Assembly: GCA_963682175.1 (NCBI GenBank)
Contig: OY821772.1
Span: 42,306,925 to 42,370,924, forward strand
Origin: Triglochin maritima
Lineage: Eukaryota; Streptophyta; Magnoliopsida; Alismatales; Juncaginaceae
DNA: 64,000 nt
Direction of reading: 5' to 3'
In this document: positions 44,880 to 58,082 of the stretch, in pieces
Layout: each line of letters opens with the position of its first letter
Numbering within the stretch: position 1 is the stretch's first letter
Made by a program: the position numbers and the translations under genes
Notes under the pieces: model-generated
The model's database searches: none
What the model saw: only the letters and a program-made list of their open reading frames with translations
What the model was told of the DNA's origin: nothing

Positions 44880-47800
44880 CATGAAATGATATAATTTATC
44901 AGATTTATCCAAATGATATGATTTATCATGTATATTTCAAATTAATCTTGACATAAACCAAGATAGCAAAATATTGAAATGATTTGTCATGTTCAATAAC
45001 AATGCAAAATAAAGGGGAGATACAAACAAGGTCGCGAAAAATCAACATGATTTATCATGTTCGATTACAATACAAGGTGAGATATAAACGTCGCGAGATG
45101 TCAACATGATTTATCATGTTGGATCCTAATATATCTCGGAAAAAACCAAGATGGCAAGTAAATCATCATGATTTCTAATGTTCGAAAACAATACATGGTG
45201 GGATACATAAAAGGTCGCGAGGTCTCAACGTGATTTATCATGTTGGATCCAAATATATGCGGAATAATCCAACACGGCAAGAAATCAACATGATTTCTCA
45301 TGTTCGAAAACAATACAAGGTGGGATACATACAAGGTCGCGAGATCTCAACATGATTTATCATGTTGGATCCAACTATATGTCGGAATAAACTAAGTATG
45401 CAAGAAAATCGACATGATTTCTCATGTTCGAAACAATACAAGTTGCGATACAAACAAGATTGTGATATAGATCTCAACGTGATTTATCATGTTGGATCCA
45501 AATATGTCGGAATAAACAAAGACGGCAAAAATATTGACATGATTTCTCATGTTCGAAACAATCCAAGGTGGGATACATAAAAGCATGTGAGATCTCAACA
45601 TGATTTCTCATGTTGGATCCAACAATATATCGGAATAAACCAAGTCGGCAAGGAAATCGACATGATTCTCATGTTCGAAAACAATACAAGTTGGGATAGA
45701 AATAAGGTCGTGAGATCTCAACTTGATTTATCATGTTGGATCCAAATGTCGGAATAAACCAAGACGGCAAAAAAATATGCATGATTTTTCAGGTTAAAAC
45801 AATACAAGGTGGGATACAATCAAGGCTGCGAGATCTCAACATGATTTATCATGTTCGATCCAAAGATGTCGGAATAACTAAGTCGGTCAGAAAATCAACA
45901 TGATTTCTCATGTTAAAACAATACAAGGTGGGATAAAACCAGGGTTGCGAGATAGATCTCAATGTGTTTTACCATGTTGGATACAAATATATGTCGGAAT
46001 AAACCAAGACGGCAAAAAATATCTACATGATTTCTCATGTTCGAAAACAATAAAAGGTGGGATACATACAAGGTCGCGAGATCTCAACGTGATTTATCAT
46101 GTTGGATCCAACTATATGTCGGAATAAACCATGTCGGCAAGAAAATTGACATGATTTCTAATTTTCGAAAACAATACAAGGTGGGATACAAACAAGGTCG
46201 CGAGATAGATCTCAACGTGATTTATCATTTTGGATCCAAATATATGTCGGAGTAAACCAAGACGGCAAAAATATCGACATGAATTCTCATGTTCGAAAAC
46301 AATCCACAGTGGGATACATAAAAGGTCGCGAGGTCTCAACGTGATTTATCATGTTGGATTCAAATATATGTCGGAATAAACCAAGTCGGAAAAAATATCT
46401 AGATGATTTCTAATGTTAAAACTATACAAGGTGGGATAAAAACAAGGTCACCAGACATATCTCAACGTGATTTATCATGTTGTATAAAATATATGTCGGA
46501 ATATACCAAGACGCCAAAAATATCGACATGATTTCTTATTTTCGAAAACAATACAAGTTGGGATACAAATAAGGGCGTGAGATAGATCTCAACGTGATTT
46601 ATCATGTTGGATCCAAATATATGTCGGAATAAACAAAGACGGCAAAAATATCGACATGAATTCTCATTTTCGAAAACAATACAAGGTGGGATACATACAA
46701 GGTCGTGAGATCTCAACACGATTTATCATGTTGGATCCAACTATATGTCAGAATAAACCAAGTCTGCAAGAAAATCGACATGATTTCTCATGTTCGAAAC
46801 AATACAAGTTGCGATACAAACAAGGTCGCGAGATAGATCTCCACGTGGTTTATCATGTTGGATAAAATATATCTCGGAATATCCCCAAATGCCAAAAATA
46901 TCAACATGATTTCTCATTTTCGAAAACAATACAAGTTCGGATACAAACAAGGTCACGAGATAGATCTCAACGTGATTTATCATGTTGGATCCAAATATAT
47001 GTCGGAATAAACCAAGACGACAAAAATATCGACATGATTTCTCATGTTCGAAAACAATACAAGGTGGGATACCTACAAGGTCGCGAGATAGATCGCAACG
47101 GGATTTATCATGTTGGATCCAAATATATGTCGGAATAAACCAAGTCGGCAAAACAATCGACATGATTCTCATGTACAAAAACAATACAATGTGAGATAAA
47201 AACAAGGCGAGAGATCTCAACATGATTTATCATGTTGGATCCAACTATATGTCGGAATAAACCAAGTCGGCAAGAAAATTGACATGATTTTTCTCATGTT
47301 CGAAAACAATACAAGTTTGGATACAAACGAGGTCGCGAGATAGATCTCAACGTGATTTATCATGTTGGATCAAAATATGTCGGAATAAACCAAGACGACA
47401 AAAATATCGACATGATTTCTCATGTTCGAAAACAATAAAAGGTGGGATACATACAAGGTCGCAAGATTTCAACGTGATTTATCTTGTTGGATCCAAATAT
47501 AAGTCGGAATAAACCAAGTCGGCAAAAAATCGACATGATTCTCATGTACGAAAACAATACAAGGTGAGATAAAAACAAGGCCGCGAGATCTCAACAAGAT
47601 TTATCATGTTGGATCCAACTATATGTCGGAATATACCAAGTTGGCAAGAAAATCGACATGATTTTTCTCATGTTCGAAAACAATACAAGTTTGGATACAA
47701 ATGAGGTCGCGAGATCTCAACGTGATTTATCTTGTTGGATCCAACTATATGTCGTAATAAACCATGTCGGCAAGAAAAACAACATGATTTCTCATTTTCG

Positions 47801-50800
47801 AAAACAATAAAAGGTGGGATACAAACAAGGCTTTGAGATCTCAACGTGATTTATCATGTTGGATCCAAATATATGTCGGAGTAAACCAGGACGGCAAAAA
47901 TATCGACATGAATTGTCATGTTCGAAAACAATCCATGGTGGGATACATAAAAGGTCGCGAGGTCTTAACGTGATTTATTATGTTGGATCCAAATATATGA
48001 TTTATCATTTTGGATCCAAATATATGTCGGAAAAAACCAAGTCGACAAAAATATCTACATGATTTCTATTGTTAAAACTATAGAAGGTGGGATAAAAACA
48101 AGGTCGCGAGATAGATCTCAACGTGATTTATCATGTTGGATCCAAATGTCAGAATAAACCAAGATGGCCAAAATATAGACATGGATTCTAATGTTCGAAA
48201 ACAATACAAGGTGGGATACATACAAGGTTGCGAGATCTCAACGTGATTTATCATGTTGGATACAAATATATGTCGGAATAAACCAAGACGGCAAGAAAAC
48301 CGACATGATTTCTCTCATGTTCAAAGACAATACAAGTTTGTATACAAACGAGGTCGCGAGATAGATCTCTACGTGATTTATCATGTTGGATCAGAATATG
48401 TCGGAATATACCAAGACCACAAAAATATCGACATGATTTCTCATGTTCGAAAACAATAAAAGGTGGGATACATACAAGGTCGCGAGATAGATCTTTACAT
48501 GATTTATCATGTTGGATCAAAATATATGTCGGAATAAATCAAGTCGGCAAGAAAAGCGACATGATTCTCATGTTCAAAAACAATACAAGGTGGGATACGA
48601 ACACGGTCGCGAGATAGATCTCAACTTGATTTATCATGTTGGATCCAAATATATGTCGGAGTAAATCAAGTCAGCAAGAAGAACGACGTGATCTATCATA
48701 TTGGATCCAAATATATGATTTATCATGTTGGATCCAAATATATGTCGGAATAAACCAAGACGGCAAAAATATCGACATGAATTCTCATGTTCGAAAACAA
48801 TACAAGGTCGCGAGATCTCAACACGATATATCATGTTGGATCCAACTATATGTCGGAATAAACCAAGTCTGCAAGAAAATCGACATGATTTCTCATGTTC
48901 GAAACAATACAAGTTGCGATACAAACAAGGTTGTGAGATAGATCTCAACGTGATTTATCATGTTGGATCCAAATATATGTCGGAATAAATCAAGTCGGCA
49001 AGAAAAGCGACATCATTCTCATGTTCGAAAACAATAGAAGGTCGGATACCTACACGGTCCTGAGATAGATCTCGATGTCATTTATCTTGTTGGATCCAAA
49101 TGTCGGAATAAACCCAGACGGCAAAAATATCGACATGATTTCTCATGTTCGAAAACAATCCATGGTGGGATACATACAAGGTCGCGAGATAGATCTCTAA
49201 CGTGATTATTCATGTTGGATCAAAATATGTCGGAATAAATCAAGACGACAAACATATCGACATGATTTCTCATGTTCGAAAACAATACAAGGTGGGATAC
49301 CTACAAGGTCGCGAGATAGATCTCATCGTGAGTTATCATGTTGGATCCAAATATGTGTCGGAAGAAACTAAGACGGCAAAAATGTCGACATTATTTCTCA
49401 TCTTCGAAAACAAATACAAGGTGGGATACATACTAGGCTGCGAGATTTCAACGTGATTAATCATGTTGGATACAAATATATGTCGGAGTAAACCAAGATG
49501 GCAAAAATATCGACATGAATTCTCATGTTCGAAAACAATCCACGGTGGGATACATAAAAGGTCGCGAGGTCTCAACGTGATTTATCATGTTGGATCCAAA
49601 TATATGATTTATCATGTTGGATCCAAATATATGTCGGAATAAACCAAGTCGGCAAAAATATCTACATGATTTCTAATGTTAAAACTATACAAGGTTGGAT
49701 AAAAACAATGTCGCGAGATAGATAACAACATGATTTATCATGTTGGTTAAAATGTGTCGGAATATACCAAGACGCCAAAAATATCGACTTGATTTCTCAT
49801 TTTCGAAAACAATACAAGTTGGGATACAAACAAGGTCGCGAGATAGATCTCAACGTGATTTATCATGTTGCATACAAATATATGTCGGAATAAACCAAGA
49901 CGGCAAAAATATCGACATGATTTCTCAAGTTCGAAAACAATACAAGGTGGCATACATACAAGGTTGTGAGATCTCAACGTGATTTATCATGTTGGATCCA
50001 ACTATATGTCGGAATAAACCAAGTCAGCAAGAAAATCGACATGATTCTCTTTTTCGAAAACAATTCAAGTTGGGATTCAAACAAGGTCGCGAAATGTCAA
50101 TGTGATATATCATGTTGGATCCAAATATATGTTGGAATAAACCAAGACGGCAAAAATGTCGACTTGGTTTCTCATGTTCGAAAACAATACAAGGTGGGAT
50201 ACATACAAAGCCGCGAGATCTCAACATGATTTATCATGGTGGATTCAAATATATGTTGGAATAAACCAAGTCGGTAAAAAATCAACATGATTTCTCATGT
50301 TAAAACTATAAAAGGTGGAATAAAAACAAGGTCGCGAGATAGATCTTAACGTGATTTATTAAGTTGGATCCAACTATATGTCGGAATAAACCAAGTCGGC
50401 AAGAAAATCGACATGATTTCTCATCTTCGAAAACAATACAAGGTTGAATACAAAAAAGGTCGCGAGATAGATCTCAACGTGATTTATCATGTTGGATCCA
50501 AATATAAGGCGGAATACACCAAGACGGCGAAAATATCGACATGATTTCTCATGTTCGAAAAAAATAGAAGGTGGGATACAAACAAGGTCGCGAGATCTCA
50601 ACGTGATTTATCGTGTTGGATCCAACTATATGTCGGAATAAACCATGTCGGCCAGAAAATTGATATGATTTCTCATTTTCAAAAACAATACAAGGTGGGA
50701 TGCAAACAAGGTCGCAAGATAGATCTCAATGTGATTTATCATGTTGGATCCAAATATATGTCGGAATAAACCAAGTCGGCAAGAATATCTACATTATTTC

Positions 50801-53800
50801 TAATGTTAAAACTGTACAAGTTGGGATACAAACAAGGTCACGAGATAGATCTCAACGTGATTTATCATGTTGCATACAAATATATGTCGGAATAAACCAA
50901 GACGGCAAAAATATCGATATGATTTCTCATGATCGAAAACATTACAATTTGGGATACAAACAAGGTTGCAAGATAGATCTCAACGTGATTTATCATGTTG
51001 GTTCCAAATATATGTCGGAATAAACCAGGTCGGCAAGAATATCAACACGATTTCTCATATTCGAAAACAATACAAGGTGGGATACGTACAAGGGCGCGAG
51101 ATAGATATCAACGTGATTTATCATGTTGGATCCAAATGTATGTCAGAATAAACCAAAACGTCAAAAATATCAACATGATTTCTCATCTTCAAAACAATAC
51201 AAGGTAGGATACATACAAGGTCGCGAGATCTCTACATGATTTATCATGTTGGATCCAAATGTATGTCCAAATAAACCAAGATGGCAAAAATATCGACATG
51301 ATTTCTCATGTTAAAACATTACAAGGTGGGATTAGAACAAGTCCGTGAGATCTCAACATGATTTATCATGTTGGATTCAAAGATATGTCGGAATAAACCA
51401 AGTCGGCCAAAAAATCAACATGATTTCTCCTGTTAAATCATTACAAGGTGGGATAAAAACAAGGTCGCGAGGTAGATCTCAACGTGATTTACCATGTTGG
51501 ATACAAATATATGTCGGAATAAAGCAAGACGGAAAAAATATCGACATGATTTCTCATGTTCGAAAACTATAAAAGGTCGGATACATACAAGGTTACGAGA
51601 TCTCAACATGATTTATCATGTTGGATCCAACTATATGTCGGAATAAACCAAGTCTGCAAGAAAATTGACACGATTTCTCATGTTCGAAACAATACAAGGT
51701 GGAATACAAACAAGGTTGTGAGATAGATCTGAACGTGATTTATCATGTTGGATCCAAATATATGTCGGAATAAACCAAGTCGGAAAGAATATCTTCAAGG
51801 TCGCGAGATAGATCCCAACGTGATTTCTAATGTTAAAACTATACAAGGTGGGATCAAAACATGGTCGCGAGATAGATAATAACATGATTTATCATGTTGG
51901 TTAAAATATGTCGGTTTATACCAAGACGCCAAAAATATCGACATGATTTCTCATTTTCGAAAACAATACAAGTTGGGATACAAACACGGTCGCGAGATAG
52001 ATCTCAACGTGATTTATCATGTTGCATACAAATATGTCGGAATAAAATAAGACGGCAAAAATATTGACATGATTTCTCACGTTCGAAAACATTACAAGTT
52101 GGGATACAAACAAGGTCGCAAGATAGATCTCATCGTGATTTATCTTGTTGGTTCCATATATATGTCGGAATAAACCAGGTCGGCAAGAATATCAACATGA
52201 TTTCTCATGTTCGAAAACAATACAAGGTGGGATACAAACAAGGGCGCGAGATCTCGACATGATTTATCATGTTGGATCCAAATATATGTCGGAATTAACC
52301 AAGTCGGAAAGAATAACTACATGATTTCTAATGTTTAATCAATACAAGGTGGATTAAAAACAAGGTCGTGATATAGATTTCAACGTGATTTATCATGTTG
52401 GATCCAACTATATATTGGAATGAACCAGGTCGGCAAGAAAATCGACATATTTCTCATGTTCGAAAACAATACAATGTGGGATTCTAACATGGTCCCGAGA
52501 TCTCAACGTGATTTATCATGTTGGATCCAAATATATGTCGGAATAAACCAAGACGGCAAAAATATCGACATGATTTCTCATGTTAAAACAATACAAGGTG
52601 GGATAAAAACAAGGTCGTGAGATTTCATCATTATTGATCATGTTGGATCCAAATATACGTCGGAATAAACCAAGACGGCAATTAAATCGTTATGATTTCT
52701 CATGTTTGTAAAACTTGCAAGGTGGGATACAAAGAAGGTCCCGAGATCTCAACGTGATATATCTTGTTGAATGCAAACATATGTCGTAATAAACCAAGTC
52801 GACAAGTAAATCGTCTTGATTTCTCATGTTCGAAAAAATTACAAGGTGGGTTATATACAAGGTCGCGAGATCTCAACATGATTTATCATGTTGGATCCAA
52901 ACATATATCGGAATAAACCAAGACGGCAAGTAAATCATCATGTTTTCTCATGTTTGAAAACAATACAAGGCGGGATACAAAGGTCGCGAGATCTGAACAT
53001 GATTTATCATTTTGGATCTGAATATGTGTCGGACTAAACCAAGACGGCAAGAAAATTGTTATGATTTCTCATGTTTGAAAAAATAACAAGGTGGGATAAA
53101 AAGGTCGCGAGATCGCAACGTGATTTACCATGTTGGATCCAAATATATGTCGGAATAAACCAAGAGTGCACGAAAATCGACATGATTTCTCATGTTTGAA
53201 AACAATACAATGTGGGATACTAACAAGGTCGCGAGATCTGAACATGATTTATCACGTTGGATCTAAATGTGTTTCGAAATAAAACAAGACGGCTAGAATA
53301 ATAACATGATTTCTCATGTTCGAAAATAATTCAAGGTGGGATTCAAAAAGGTCTTGAGATCTCCACGTGATTTATCCGGATGGATTCAAATATATGTCGG
53401 AATAAATCAAGAGGGTAAAAAAATTGACATGAATACTCATGTTTCAAAACAATACAAGGTGGGATTCAAAAAGGTCGTGAAAAATCAACATGATTTATCA
53501 TGTTCGAAAACAATACAATTTGCGATACAAACAAGGTCGTGAGATCTCAACGTGATTTATCATGTTGGATCCATATTTATGTCGGAATAAAACAAGAGGG
53601 CAAGTAAATCGTCATGATTTCTCAAGTTCGAAAACAATATAAGATGGGATACATACAAGTTTAGGAGATCTCAACATGGTTTGTCATGTTGGATCCAAAT
53701 ATATGTCGGAATAAAACAAGACGACTAGAATATCGACATGATTTATCATGTTCGAAAACAATACAAACAAGGTCGCTAGATCAACGTGATTTATCACGTT

Positions 53801-55603
53801 GTATCCAAATATATGTTGGAATAATCTAAGACAAGATTATCGACATGATTTCTCATGTTCGAAAATCTATACAACGTGGGATACATACAAAGTTGTGAGA
53901 TGTCAACATGATATATAATGTTGGATCAAAATATTTGTCTGAATAAGCCAAGATGGCAAGTATATCGTCATGATTTCTCAAGTTCGAAAAAATTACAAGG
54001 TGAGATACAAACGCGGTCGGGAGATCTGTACGTGATTTATCATGTTGGATCCAAATATATGTCGGAATAAACCAAGAGTGCAAGAAAATCGACATGTTTT
54101 CTTATGTTACAAAACAATACAATGTGAGATTCATACAAGCTCGCGAGAAACAATTCAAGGTGAGATTCATACAAGGTCGTGAGATCTCAACATGATTTAT
54201 CATGTGGGATCGAAATATGTCGGAATAAACAAGACGGTTAGAATATCGACATGATTTCTCATGTTCGATAACAATACAAGTTGGAATACATTCAACGTCG
54301 CGAGATCTCAACGTGATTTATCATGTTGGATCCAAATATATGTCGGAATAATCCAACTCGGCAAGAAAAACATGATTCTGATGTTCGAAAACAATACAAG
54401 TTGGGAAACAAACAAGGTCGTGAGATCTCAACGTGATTTATGATGTTGGATCCAAATATATGTCGAAATAAACCAAGTGGGCAAGAAAATCGACATGATT
54501 CTCATATTCGAAAACAATACAAGTTGGGATACAAAAAAAGTCGCGAGATCTCAACGTGATTTATCATGTTGGTTCCAAATATATGTCGGAATAAACCAAG
54601 ACGGCATGAAATCGACATGATTTCTCATTTTGGAAAACAATACAAGGTGGAATACGAACAAGGTTGCGAGATCTCAACGTGATTTATCATGTTGGGTCCA
54701 AACATGTCGGAATTAACCAATAGGGCCAGAAAATCGACATGATTTCTTATGTTTGAAAACAATACAAGGGGGAATACGAACAATGTCACGTGTTCTCAAC
54801 GTGATTGATCATGTTTTATCCAAATATATGTCAGAATAAACTCAGAGGGTCGATTTTTTTCTCATGTTCAAAAACAATACATGATGGGAATCATACAAGG
54901 TCGCGGGATCTCAACGTGATTTATCATGTTGGATACAAATATCTGTCGGTGTAAACCACGACGGCTAGAATATCGACATGATTTCTCATATTCGAAAACA
55001 ATACATAGTGGGTTACATACAAGGTCGTGAGATCTCAACATGATTTATCATGTTTGATCCAAATATATGTCAGAATAAAACAAGACAACAAGAAAATCGA
55101 CATGATTTCTCATGTTCGGAAACAATACAAGGTGGGATACAAACAAGATTGTGAGATCTCCATTTATCATGTTGGATCCAAATATATGTCGGAATAAAAC
55201 AATACGTCTAAAATATCAATATGATTTCTCATGTTCGAAAGTAAATAGGTGAAATAGGTGGGATACAAACAAGATTGCGAGATCTCAACGGGATTTATCA
55301 TGTTGGGTCCAAATATGTCGGAATAAACCAAGAGGGTAAGAAAATCGACATGATTTCTCAGGTTCGAAAACAATACAAGGTGGAATACGAACAAGGTCGT
55401 GAGATCTCAATGTGATTTATCATGTTGGATCCAAATATATATCTGAAAAAACCAAGACGGCAAATAAATCGTCATGATTTCTCGTGTTCGAAAACAACAC
55501 AAGGTGAGATACATACAAGGTCGTGAGATCTCAAGTGATTTATAATGTTGTATCCAAATTTATGTCAGATTAATCCAACACGGCCAGAAAACCAACATGA
55601 TTT
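44880..55603. repeat. Satellite DNA array, monomer about 118-127 bp, about 10.7 kb
   Basis: Head-to-tail monomers run without gaps. Half A is about 60 bp around gtgatttatcatgttggatccaaatatatgtcgg. Half B is about 60 bp around catgatttctcatgttcgaaaacaatacaaggtggg and ends in aaggtcgcgagatctcaac. The halves share atgattt.tcatgtt.ga, so the monomer is probably an old dimer. Steps between successive catgttggatcc sites from 45361 are 127, 121, 123 and 118 bp; a six-base atagat insertion in the gatct zone explains part of the spread. Both edges are degenerate (near 44880-45000 and 55540-55603). At about 87 monomers, it is a genuine satellite rather than a local duplication. Many open frames on both strands arise because monomers lack stops. 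No gene is inside. Confidence 0.95.
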
Positions 55604-56786
55604 CGTTTTTTTTCGCCGACTGGGCTATTTGAGTTATGGTGCACTGGTTTCGTTATGTTGTTTTATTGTTTCTGTCAGCAGTTGGCGTTGTCGCCTACGA
55701 TGGGCAAGATCTGCCACAGTTTCTTTTGTTAGCCGTAGCTTGTGCATTAATTTATTTTGATCTTTTTTCCTCGTAGGGTATGCTTATATAGAGGATAATC
55801 AGTAAGGTCCTCCATAGAATGAAGAATTTAAGACGTAAGTTTTCTCATTTCTTAATTTTATTTTAAGTGTTTTTTTATTTTATTAACTTGTGGGACAATG
55901 ACATATTCATTCACGTTTCGATATAAATTTTACACTCTTGTCGTGTTTTTTAACCTTTTCTTGGAGATAACTCTCGGTTGGGAGGTTTTCTTTCCTTGGT
56001 TTGGTCAAGACTACTTTTTCGGCTTGGGGCCGGCCCCAGCACGGTCGTCGGCAGTAAAGAATGATGATAATCCTGGTGCTGAAGACGATGGTTTGCTGAA
56101 GAAGGTTGAGTTTGATACACTTGTAGTTCTTCCATTCTATTTTTAATGACATTTTAATTGTTTTTTAAGCCAACTAACTATTAACATTGTTTTGTTTTAC
56201 AAAATGTCATTTGAATGTAATGCTACTACTTCGACTAAAATTCGTGAATGTCTTAACCGTTGTTGTATGTATTGTAAAATAAAACGTTTTCAATAAATTT
56301 AAGAACTAAACACTAATATTAATAATGCACACAAAAATGTGAACGTCAGACACATCTGCCTCCACGATAGGTAATTTTCTCATGTAGATAGAATGATGAT
56401 AATAATAGCATCTTATTTGTGTTGGCATATAGAATATTGGATTCGGGCCAAGTCCATGTAATATTATGTTGATTATGTCTAACGTTTTGTTTGATGTGTA
56501 TAGTAAGTCTTTTTCTACGACTGCAAAAAAGTATGCGATGAACTTGATAAGAAATAATAATTATAATACTGAGGATTTAGGTCATTAAAAATATTATGTT
56601 AGTAAAATTGTTAAAATTCTAGATGGTTGAGGGTAAATTTGTGATCAACAAGCCCTCCTAATCTATGACTTAAAAAGGACGACGTGAAATTCCAAAACTA
56701 GTTTTAAGCAATGTTAATTATTGAGAAGTTTCTTCGAGGACTTCGGTACGTCTGTAAAGCACAGGAAAGTGATCGAAGACAATATC
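55604..56786. other. Right flank of the satellite, unassigned
   Basis: Single-copy-looking DNA begins abruptly after catgatttcg. An open stretch at 55898-56146 (containing WFGQDYFFGLGPAPARSS and KNDDNPGAEDDGLLKK) could be a gene fragment, but I recognise no family and no splice pattern. The rest is AT-rich. Confidence 0.35.
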
Positions 56787-56910
56787 GGTCCACATGGCAA
56801 AGGGTCATTGGGATAGTACAACGGTTGTATGAATGAGTGTTTCTTTTTGGCGTCTGAAGACAAGAGACAGATTCGTTGAGAAATCCCAATGACCCTTTGC
56901 CATGTGGACC
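56787..56910. repeat. Perfect 28-bp inverted repeat with 68-bp loop
   Basis: Arms 56787-56814 and 56883-56910 (ggtccacatggcaaagggtc and onward) are exact complements. Transcription would give a strong hairpin. No terminal-repeat or target-duplication context was found. Confidence 0.85.
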
Positions 56911-56984
56911 AATGAGAACGAGGCGCGCAAGGTTTGAATATAGTAAAGAAACGGTAGCCCGTGAGCCAAATGGTTGTCCAATTT

Positions 56985-57115
56985 GACAATTTCAGTAAGG
57001 TTCAATTTGGCTGCATGCTTTGAGAGTGATGAGTTCGATCGTTCAATTTCAGTAAGGTTCAATTTCTGAAAGTTTGAAGATCAATCGACCGTGATGAGTT
57101 CGATCGTTTGATTTT
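56985..57115. repeat. Local direct repeats
   Basis: The phrase aatttcagtaaggttcaatt occurs near 56989 and 57045, and gtgatgagttcgatcgtt near 57027 and 57092, giving a rearranged tandem duplication of about 55-65 bp. Confidence 0.7.
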
Positions 57116-57423
57116 GGTGGAATCCCTTTTGTGCATCAAGTTAATATTTTGATCTTAACACTCAATAAAAAGAAAAACTTCAAGTCTTCTTCTTAAACTT
57201 TGATTACAAGTTCTGATTTTCGATCTTGAACTTGATTTATCTTCAATATGAGCACCTACTCAAGATTGAGATATACAATGTATGTGCAATTTTACTATAT
57301 AAGTTATGTGATGTATAATTCAGGATTATGAATCGTATTAGTTTGTTAATCATTGAAATTAAGATTAAAAGAGCAAAGTGAACAGTTAATAAATGTCTAG
57401 AAACATGTTTGAGGTGTTTCTGT

Positions 57424-57662
57424 CACCCACAGCAAGGAAAGTGGAAGAAGTGTGTTGATTCGGCAGAATTTCTGTACAACACCTCCAAATATTCGGTCAT
57501 TCAAACGACTTCATTTGAAGCAGTGTGTGGCAGGTGACCACTTTCCTTAATCTCTTATGTTGCAGGAACCACAAGAATTGAGGTAGTGGATCAGGTTTTA
57601 AGAAAAAGAGAAGAGGTGTTCAACCTACTGAAAGAGAACTTGGAAGTAGTAAGGAACATATG
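57424..57662 (+). pseudogene. Ty3/gypsy integrase C-terminal remnant
   Basis: The frame reads HPQQGKWKKCVDSAEFLYNT, KYSVIQTTSFEAVCGR, a stop, then SYVAGTTRIEVVDQVLRKRE and LLKENLEVV. This is the end of the integrase core and the start of its C-terminal region in Ty3/gypsy pol (usual form: WAEFWYNT, TPFEAVYGR). It contains an in-frame TGA after CGR, a TGA at the end, and no flanking protease, RT or LTR. It is an old fragment bordered on the right by a MULE remnant. Confidence 0.85.
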
Positions 57663-57699
57663 AAGGAGCAATCAAATAAAGTGAGAATAGAGGATTTTT

Positions 57700-58082
57700 T
57701 AAAAAAAAAATTACAGCCTTATATGCAAATTTCTGTCCAAAAGAGTCCATCAGAGGCTTGGGTTGAAGTTTTATGGGGGAGGCGGTTCCCGCGACCGCCC
57801 GATCGTTGGGTCGGGCGGCTCCCGCGGTCGCCCGACTCAAATTTTTTTTTTTTAAATTAATTGAAATAAACAAGGTGATTTACCAGATGTGAGTAGTCCG
57901 GGGTGTCCGCTGGTTCTTTCCCTGGCCTCCGAGGCATCCTATTTGGTGAATAAAAGTGTGATATGAAGAGAAAGTTGTGTTAAAAGAGTGAAATGATGAG
58001 TTATATTAGTAGAAAGTGTAGAGGGGCAAAATGGTAATCTTACGGGCGATTTAAGTAGTTTTACGGCGACGAATGACAGTTC
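57700..58082. mobile_element. MULE remnant of the same family as 13211-13698
   Basis: From about 57770 a GC-rich tandem/inverted repeat (ggaggcggttcccgcgaccg, then ggctcccgcggtcgcccgac), a T-run, and then tttaccagat...ccggggtgtccgc and gaagagaaag...gagtgaaatg...gagttatat match 13490-13630 in order. The end gcgatttaagtagttttacg followed by gcgacgaatgacagttc matches the terminal repeat at 7785-7824. The left end and the exon 1 start are missing or not recognised, so the left limit is approximate. Confidence 0.7.

Noticed and set aside
45100..55400. Dozens of 60-160-codon open frames on both strands in the satellite
   Set aside because: They share the same repeated peptide per monomer, change frame at indels and occur on both strands; they follow from a monomer with few stops, not from genes.
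44880..55603. Regularly spaced repeats suggesting a CRISPR array
   Set aside because: The whole monomer repeats with no unique spacers, units are about 122 bp, and the context is plant nuclear DNA.
55898..56146. An 82-codon + frame beside the satellite
   Set aside because: Composition is protein-like in places, but no family or splice signals were recognised; left as unassigned flank.
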